Shown in pieces: positions 30,771-39,700 of a stretch of 46,802 nt of DNA. The translations under genes and the position numbers were made by a program. Under the pieces are notes generated by a model. The model made no database searches, was not told where the DNA came from, and saw nothing but the letters and a program-made list of their open reading frames with translations. Position 1 is the first letter of the stretch. Every line of letters starts with the position of its first letter. The stretch is taken from positions 1 to 46,802 of the IMG/VR virus record IMGVR_UViG_3300028835_000205, one strand, 5' to 3'. Origin of the DNA: a virus.

Positions 30771-33700
30771 TGGCAGAGCTTTCAATCATATCCGAAGAAG
30801 ACGAGGAGGAGCAGGAGCCTTTAGCGGCAGCTCCGAAGCCAGGGCTTTTATCGATTGTTGATGAAGCCGACGAACCAGAGATTCAGGCTCCACCTCCGGC
30901 TGCAATTCCAAAGCCAGAGCCCTTGTCGATTGTTGCGGAAACCGAAGATATAGCGTCTCCGGTGAGTCGTATTGATATTGGATCAGACGAGGAGCCTGGT
31001 TTCCTGACTCGTGCATTCGATTCGTTCCAGGCGTGGCGTGATGAAACGAAAGCCGAGATGAAGCGAAACGCTCCTACTCGTGAAGAACGCCAGCAGATCA
31101 CCAAGGACAACATCAAGCTCAATCGTGAGCTGTTCAGCAACAAAGGTGGTGGTCAGTTTAGCTTTGGCAGTTCCAGGCCGGCACCGCATTCTGCCCTGGT
31201 ACGCGCCGGCTTGGAGGAGCCACCAGAAAATGAAGTAGAGAACGCACTGAATGATTATCTGCGCCCGAATGCAGATACTCCAGGCAGGCCATCTCCCGAA
31301 GGCCGGCTGAAGAAAGAGCGAGAGCAATGGGCCAGGTATCCAAAGGATCAAGCAGGTTTCCTGATCGATCCAACCAGGCCGATTGTTCAAAATCCAGATG
31401 GCAGTTCGTCCAGCGAACTCAGCATAACGATCGACGCTGATGGCCGCTGGTTCAATATCCCATCCATGGTAAATGGCAAGCAGGTTTCCCAGGAGGAGGC
31501 GATCGAGAGCGCCCGTAGCTGGGCGAAGAAAGGTTGGATCCATCCGAATTTTGCTACCCAGGAAGAAGCGGTGGCGGCGGCTGGGGCCCGTTCAGATTAC
31601 CTTCCGACAGCCAGGGAGGAGTGGGCAAACCGCAAGCCTGACGAGCCGAAAGAACCGAGGGAAGAAAAGCCGGAAGATCCATGGGGTTTGGTGCTATGGG
31701 ACACACTGACCAACGTACCAGCGGGATTCAAGCGGCAATATGGTGGCGCGAAGATGTTCCTGAATGCGCCACGAGATCTGGCATACATTTTGGAGGCTGC
31801 TTCAGACCAAGGTGTTGCCCCGGAGGATAGCTTTGCCCTTGAGGTAGAGGCTTACGTCCAGGGCAAGGAGCCGGCTGAGTATTACGGTGAGATGCTGAAA
31901 GAAGCGGAGAACAACGCCGACCTTCAGGAAGGTCTGCGGATCCACCAGGAAGCGACTCAATACCTACAGAACTATCAACCGAATGTCCGGGAGGATTCGG
32001 CCAAGTATTACGCTGGAGCCATCATCGAAGGCGCGATCAATATGTCTCCGATGCTGATCACGACTGCTGTAACCAGGAGCCCAACTCTTGGCCTTGCCGT
32101 TATGGGCGGCCAGGTATTCGCTGATCAGTACGCTGAGTCAATAAGCCGAGGTCGATCGCACAGTGAAGCAACGCTGGATGGCACCGTGTTTGCTGCTGCG
32201 GAGATGCTGACTGAGAAAATACCGCTTGGGATTCTGACCAAAGGAGGTGGCACCTTACTGAAGCGATTCTTCAAGGCTGGAGGCGCTGAGGCGATTCAGG
32301 AGCCTGTGACCCAACTTATTCAGGAAGCCTACACCATGGGCATCATCGAGGATGAGATGACCTTCGGTGAAGCCCTTGTTGAGATTGTCACAACCGAAGA
32401 AGGCAGGGCCATGCTGAGGCGATCAGCCATCATCGGTTTCGGTGTTGGTGGCACCCTGGCTACTGCGGTGCATCCACTCTACAAGGATGTGGTCGATGAA
32501 GGGGATGTTGATCCAGATGGTGGTCCTGGTTGGATTGATCTTCCTGAGACAGGGCCTGGTGGTAAACCACTGAAGAAAATGCCATCCGAGATGGACCGAG
32601 AAATCTCGAAGGAGGAGGCCGACGAGCTTGGTCTGTCTGAGGTGGATGTTGATGTGGATCTGTTGGAGCGTGTTGCTGCCGGCGACCCCCTGACAATCGA
32701 TGAGCAATACACCCTGACCAACGGGAAATACGGCATGTTTGTTGGTGCCGAGGAACGGGTGATGCTGCTGCCGAAGGGCCTCAAGGAACTCAAGAATCTG
32801 CGAGAACGGGCTGCCGGCGAAGAAATCATCATGGAAGGTGAGGAGATCACCATCAGGAGAACCGGCGAAGCGATCGACATTGCTGAGCCAGTTGAGCCAG
32901 GCGTGGTTCGACGAGCGCAGCGAGTGATGGAGGAATACGCCAAGGTCCAGGAAGCTCATCCAAAGGCCATGACAGCGATGACTCCGGCGCTGAAAACGAA
33001 GATCGATAATCGCTGGAGTACCTTAACTCCTGAGCAGATGGACGAGATCATGACGGTCTTCGAGGAGTTTGAAAAGCTGCCAGCAGGAGACGAAGCAAAA
33101 CTTAGGAAAGACCTCGAAATCTTGTTGAAGCAATTCCAGGAGGCAGCGAAGGGCGAGCCAGACGAGGACGAGGAGTTGGTTCGATTCAAGAGACGAACCA
33201 GGCGCTTGTTTGCCGGCGAGCAAGTAACGAAAACGGAGCATGACACTGACAGGGTGACAGTCCCTGAGCGATTGAAAGATCTCGTGGGCCCGTTACCTGA
33301 ACTACAAACGCATCCATTGGCCAAGGAACCAACAGCTCCGAAGCGAATGGTCAGTAATGAGTGGGGATCTGGTGTGCGGCAGCGACTCAGGATGGCCTAT
33401 CCAGGCGTCACCGATATGGCAATCGAGACCGCTTTCCAGGAAGGTCAGGGCATTGAGGGCCTGCTTGTCAATTTACGCAACAAGCCTGCCTCTGTGACAG
33501 CCGTGCAGAATATCAATGCGATGCTGGGAGCGATCGACAAGCTCGTCGAAAAGTACGACATGCTCAGGTCAGAGATCGTGGCAGAAGAAGACGAGATCAG
33601 CCCGATGGAAGTCTTCAGATCTGATGTCGTTGAATCTCGCAGTTCCGTCAGGGCTCGCCTGGATGCCGTTCAGCGTCGAGTAGAGGAACCAAAGAGCCCA

Positions 33701-36700
33701 GAGCAGGCCGAGGCCGGCAACTATCCGAAGGGGCATCTGCGAGTCGATTCAATTCCTGGAACGATTGAGACCAAGAAAGGCGGAACCAGGAAGGGTATTG
33801 ATCGAAAGGGTAAGCCATGGCAATTCAAGATGAAGGATGCCTACGGCTACCTGAAGGGCACTGAGAGCAGGGAGCCTGATGGTCGAGGTGGCTTCGATCA
33901 GATCGATGCGTTCTTTGGTCCATACCTGGATTCAGGCCATGCGGTGATCATCAACCAGAAGAAGGATCCAGCGAAACCGATGTCCCTGGAGAACTTCGAC
34001 GAGCATAAGATCATGCTCGGTTACCGGGACACCGAGGAGGCACAGGAGGCGTACCGTCGCAACTACACCGATGGTGGCGCACAGATGGGCTCAGTGGTCG
34101 CGATGACGACTGAGGAGCTGCGTGAGTGGCTGGAGACTGCCAATACGAAGACACCTGCCGTTCTATCGGAGGTGGTATTCGTGCCTGGCAGAGGTGAGGT
34201 GGACTTCCGTCCATTCCAGCCGGCCATTGACGCAGCTCAGGCGTATGCCGATGCCAATGACATCGAGTACGAACCAGCAAAAGAGCGAGCCAAGATCGAC
34301 GTTCGCCGGGCTTCGATGATTGCCAGAGAGTTCACCAGGATGGAGCATGATCCGAGTGATCCGGCTGTCGCGGCAGCTTACCAGGCAATGATCGATGAGA
34401 CCCTGGCACAGTATGAGTATGTCCTGGAGAGCGGCCTGGAGGTCGAGTTCGTCAAGGGCAAGGATCCGTACAGGAGCCCCAGAGATGCCATCCTGGACAT
34501 CCGTGAGAACAATCACCTGTGGGTCTTGCCAACACGAGAAGCCTTTGGCACTAGGGCTGAGTTCGAGGCGATCGATAATCCCCTGCTGAACGAGACCAAG
34601 TACAAGATCTCTGGCAAGGTAGCTCTGGCGAACGACATATTTCGAGTGGTCCACGATTACTTCGGCCACCTGGCGAATGGCTTTGGCTTCCGCGCCAGGG
34701 GCGAGGAGAACGCTTGGCAGCACCACGCAGCAATGTATTCACCGCTTGCCAGGCGAGCCATGACCGTAGAGACCAGGGGCCAGAATAGCTGGGTCAATTA
34801 CGGGCCTCATGGTGAGACGAACCGCACAGCATCAGCCGCGGATACCGTGTATGCTGACCAGAAGATCGGACTCCTGCCTGTTTGGGTGTCCGAGGAGGGT
34901 AGATTAAGTGCCAAACGACCAACTCCTGAAAGCCGCCCAACAGAGGGCGGAGAGCTTGTTGCTCCGCCAGTCTCAGCAGAAGGGCGCATCACCCTCACGC
35001 ACTACAGCCGGCGAGCCGACATCGACCGGATCGATCCCAGCTTCTATGGCCAAGGGATCCGCGGAGCCGAAGGGCAAAGGGCGCAAGCGTTCCCGGAAAC
35101 CTGGATCGACCGCACGTACTATGGTATCTCACCGGAACTTCCGGGTGGGTATCGGAAGGAATCGGGACTAGGGCCTGAGACCTATGAGACGAGCATCGAC
35201 GCTCGTCTGTTGTATGACCTCCAGGTTGATCCTGAAAACCTGGCAGCAACTCCAGATCTGAATGAATCCGAGGCAGCCATCCGTGACGCCGGCTATTCCG
35301 GCTATTGGCTGAAGCACCCAAGTCTCGGCCTGGTGTCGGCTGTCTTTGATCCACTCGAAGTCGAGACGAAGAAAGGCCCATCAGCGAGAGCCAGGCGTAA
35401 GACGAATGCCGGCAGAGGTCAGTCCGTTGATGATGTGCAACAGATCCTACAAAAGATCTATCGGATGTTCCGCACTGTGCCTCCGGTACGAGTGGTCGAG
35501 TCCATCGAGGACCTGCCGCGGCATCTCCAGGTGTCTATGGAGGACGAGCATTCCAAGAAAAACACCACCGGGATGTATGACCAGGGTGCCTTCAACGATG
35601 ACATTTACATCATTGCCAATAACGTCAGCTCCATGGCGGAAGCGGTCGAGACCCTACTGCATGAAGTGGTTGGTCACTTCGGCCTCCGGCAAGTCATTCC
35701 GCCATGGCGATTCGATGAGTTCATGGACATGGTGGCCAAGTCGTTCCCGAAGCAGGTCAGAGAAGCAGCGCGGAGTTACGAGCTGGACTGGAATGATGTT
35801 GAGGAGCGCCGGATTGCTGCGGAGGAATACATAGCTCACATCGCACAACGAATCTTGGCTGGACAGACCGTATCGCAGAGAGCCAGGGAGATCTTGGATA
35901 GGATCGTCGAGGCTCTACAGAATGTAGTTCGCTGGATGACTGGCCAGGAGCAGATGTTCACCACTGGGCAGATCATGTCGGTCATTGCTCAGTCGAGCGA
36001 CTTCGTGCAACGACCAGGTGGTTATCAGAGATCCAAGCGGCGAGGCCGGCTGCGTCATGTCAGTGCCCCATACTTCTTCTCCCAGGTGTGGACTGCATTC
36101 AACGAGACCGATACTAAAGCCACCTCTGTCGATGGCTGGTATCAGTTTATGAAGGGCCAACTCAAAAATGGAAAGATAAAGCAGGCCGAACTCGATTGGC
36201 TGGGCCTGGGTGATGCAAAGAATCCTGGTTGGCTGGCCGAGGCTACCTGGGGCCAGATGTATCAGCTCACATCAGACCACAGCTATGGACGACGCACCAA
36301 CTTCGAGGATGTTGAGAAGCTGTTCCCACCACCAATGTTTGCGGTCTTCAAGGAGCAGCGTGAACTGGGCGCTGAGATTCAAGGGATTGCAGAGAAGGCC
36401 AAGGCTGCTCAGCAGCAAGCATGGGAGGAAGCCTTTCCGACCACGGAAAAACAGGCCAAGAAATATAACCGCGAAGCTCAACAGTTCAAGGATGACTGGA
36501 AGAAAAATCCTGAAAACGATCCGATGCAATTCCTTTCTGTCAATGAGCAGCGCGATGCTGCTTTGATGGATGAGCGGCACGAGGAGTTGACCAACCAGCT
36601 CCAAGAGTTTGGTCGCACAAAACCGAAGAAGATCCCAAGGCATATCATTCAATCGTATATCGAGCGCAATGGTGTGGACATCGAGGTCAAGGAACCTGGT

Positions 36701-39700
36701 AATCCAGAAGAAGACTACGGCCCACCTGACTGGAGCGAAGACTATCCGGATGAGGAGGATTCACCGGAGGAGGATACGTGGTACGACCATTGGGAGCCCA
36801 TCGAATCAGAGAACTGGGGATCCTATTTCGATACTCAGCAAAGAGAGGTCTGGGCAGAGCATAACTGGAATCCAGATCTTGAAGCTGATCCGGACATTCC
36901 GGAAGAAGCAGACATGGACACCGAGGAGCTGAACGAAGCTCTCGGTGCCTGGGATGGGACCAGCGAAGAAGACATGGAGGAGGAAGCCAACGATAAAACC
37001 AGAGAGGCAATCGAACTAGATTTCTACGACGAGGCGCGAGAGGAGTGGGAGAAAAAGAATACCAAGAGACGATGGTACTCCGGCAACTATCAGATGATGA
37101 CGGATGACGATGGCGACTTCCGAATCTATGACGATCAGGGCGGTGACCTCGGTTATTACAGCACCTGGGAGGAAGCAGCGGACGCTGCCGAGGAGCATTA
37201 CAACGAACAGACTCATGCCTGGGCAAGCTACATGCTCAAGCCTGCCGGCAAGGATTACGGGGTGCTGCTATTCCGTTGGGAAAATCCAGACAAGCAGTTG
37301 TTCACAGAGACCGCTCACTGGGAGGAGGACGACAATTTCGTAGCTCATGTTCGCTTCGATATTCGCAAAGATCCTGATGGCAACGAGGTTTTCTACATCG
37401 ATGAGATGCAGTCCGATTGGCATCAGGAGATTCGAGATACGATCAAGGCCAAACTGAAAGAGATTCACGCTGAGCATGGTTTCGATAAGGATTACGACAA
37501 CAGAGATGGCACCTTTGGTGGTGGCGAGGAATACGATGGCACACCTCCAGAGGTCATGTACGAGAAGGCCAGGGCTGAATCACTTGATAATCCAAGACTG
37601 AAGCAACTGCACAAAGATCTAGCTCAACAGGATTTTAAGGCCCTCGCTAAGTCGAGAGAGACGATCGTCGAAGAACTGAAATCCTGGCCAATGACGAAGG
37701 ATATGTCAAAGCGTCTCCAGGCTGTCCTTACTGGCGAATACTCAAATAACTCAATCGATCTACTTGCTGGCTATAGAGCGGATCTGGCCTCAAGACAAGC
37801 GTCCGCTGACACTGCTTTGGAACAACAGGAAGGAGAGATTCAAGCCAAAGTATTTGAGGACCATGGCTTCTACCATTCTCTCGGTGAGGCGAGCAACAAA
37901 CTGTTCGCGGCCTATCGAAAGATGCGAAAAAGTGAGCGCGGTGAACAGTATAACGCTGAGCTGATTTCCAGAGAGGAGTTCGATCAGTATGTGAATCAAC
38001 AAGCCAGGGAATACGGTTTAACCACTCGTTTGATCTATGCGACCAGAAATACAGGCGTGACTGCTGGTGTCGATTTTTCTGAATGGATGGAGAGACAGTG
38101 GGCAGCAGGCAACGCTCAAACGATTGACCGTAAAGCTATTAACTCACCACGAGTTATATCTGAATGGGACGGAACGCCGCAGAAGGAAATCGAGGCCGAG
38201 CGGGAAGAAACGGCTATTGCCCAGCTCATGGATGAGACGCGAGATGAGACTGATCTGCCGGCAGGAACGAGGAGGCAAGGCAAGATATACAGGACCGCTC
38301 AAGCGAGAGATTTTAGTCAAGCGACCTGGACGAAACTAATCGAAGATGCAAGCGGCGATTCGTCTAACTGGGATCGACACAACGCATCTGAGTTGTGGAA
38401 GGTCTGGTCGAGTTTGGCTGATGCGATGCACAAGATTTCGGCTGCTGACCGTCAGCCATTGCCTGGGCGTGGACCAGTGCCAGGCTTCTTTGATTACGAT
38501 GCGCCGAGAGGTTTGCAAACTACTGTCCGCGCTCAAATTCTGAGCTTTGATGAGAACATCGGGAAGTATCAAAGATATGCAGATGGCCAGAGCTTCGCGC
38601 CATTCGAGAAGGATTGGCAGCTACTGGTCATCAAACACATGATCGCTGAAGCGGCCAGGCGTGGCATGCCACGGATCTACTTTTCCAAGGGCGAGGTTCA
38701 TGGGGTTCGCTGGTCAGGGGCTGAGTCGGTTGAATCACTTGAGTTTGTTAAGCATCCAATCCCTGAAGTTGAGCAAGATCCAACACCAGATCTTTTCACC
38801 GGAGAGATCACGCCGGTCAAACGTGGAGATGCTTTCACGATCGATCTGTTAGTACCTGGAGCGAATCAACTCGACATGAAGACGACCAACAAGCAGCTTC
38901 GGAAGAATGTTGGTGATCGTGTAGCCAGGCTCATCCTGGGATCTGAAAAAGATAGAGGAACCATTCGAGCGGAAGACGCCGGTCTAAGGGGCATCCTGGT
39001 TCCACGAGGTAGTAGCAGGACGTTGAGTGGATCCAGGACCACGTACAACGAGGTCGCAGTCAACAGCATCAACAAGTTCCTGAAGAAATTCAAAGGCAAG
39101 GTGAAGGATGTCTGGGTGCCTGGTGATAACAGTCAATCGTCCAGGGATGAGGCGGAACGGTTAGGTGTTGCCACTCTTGGTCAGCCTGGCAACGAATACG
39201 AAAAGTGGGATAACGCACGGCTCAGGCGACTGACGACTCCTGAAATCCATCGGTTTATCGAAGGTGGTCTCGACTCTGATCTAGTGAAACAAGGCCGGGA
39301 GATGTTTGACCTGGAAGATAGAGGCGTCTGGGGAATCGAAACACGAGCCGAAGATGGCTTTTACGAATTTAATACTCATGCCGGCTTCTTGCCAGGAAAA
39401 CCAAGAGCGGTTGAGCGCCTGCACAATCTCATGCGACAAGAAGGCGAGAAGGACTGGGGTTACGAAGCCTGGGAGATTGAGATCACGCCGAAGCTGGAGG
39501 AGACCGCGAAGAAAGGATTCCCGCTATTCCACAAACGAGGCAAGCCGAAGACTGGCGACACTGGTCTGGACAATGCGCTCGAATGGGCGAGGAAGAATAT
39601 CGGTCCATCAGGACCACGATCGCTTGAGCGACTGCAAAGACAGATCAGCGAAATCATCAACATCGAACGTAAACAGATGAAGTTGGAGCAAGCTCTGATC

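Noticed and set aside
34163-34726. A 187-residue minus-strand open frame inside the giant gene
   Set aside because: It overlaps a region with clear protein motifs in the plus frame. Long antisense frames are expected in an 11.7-kb gene of this composition.
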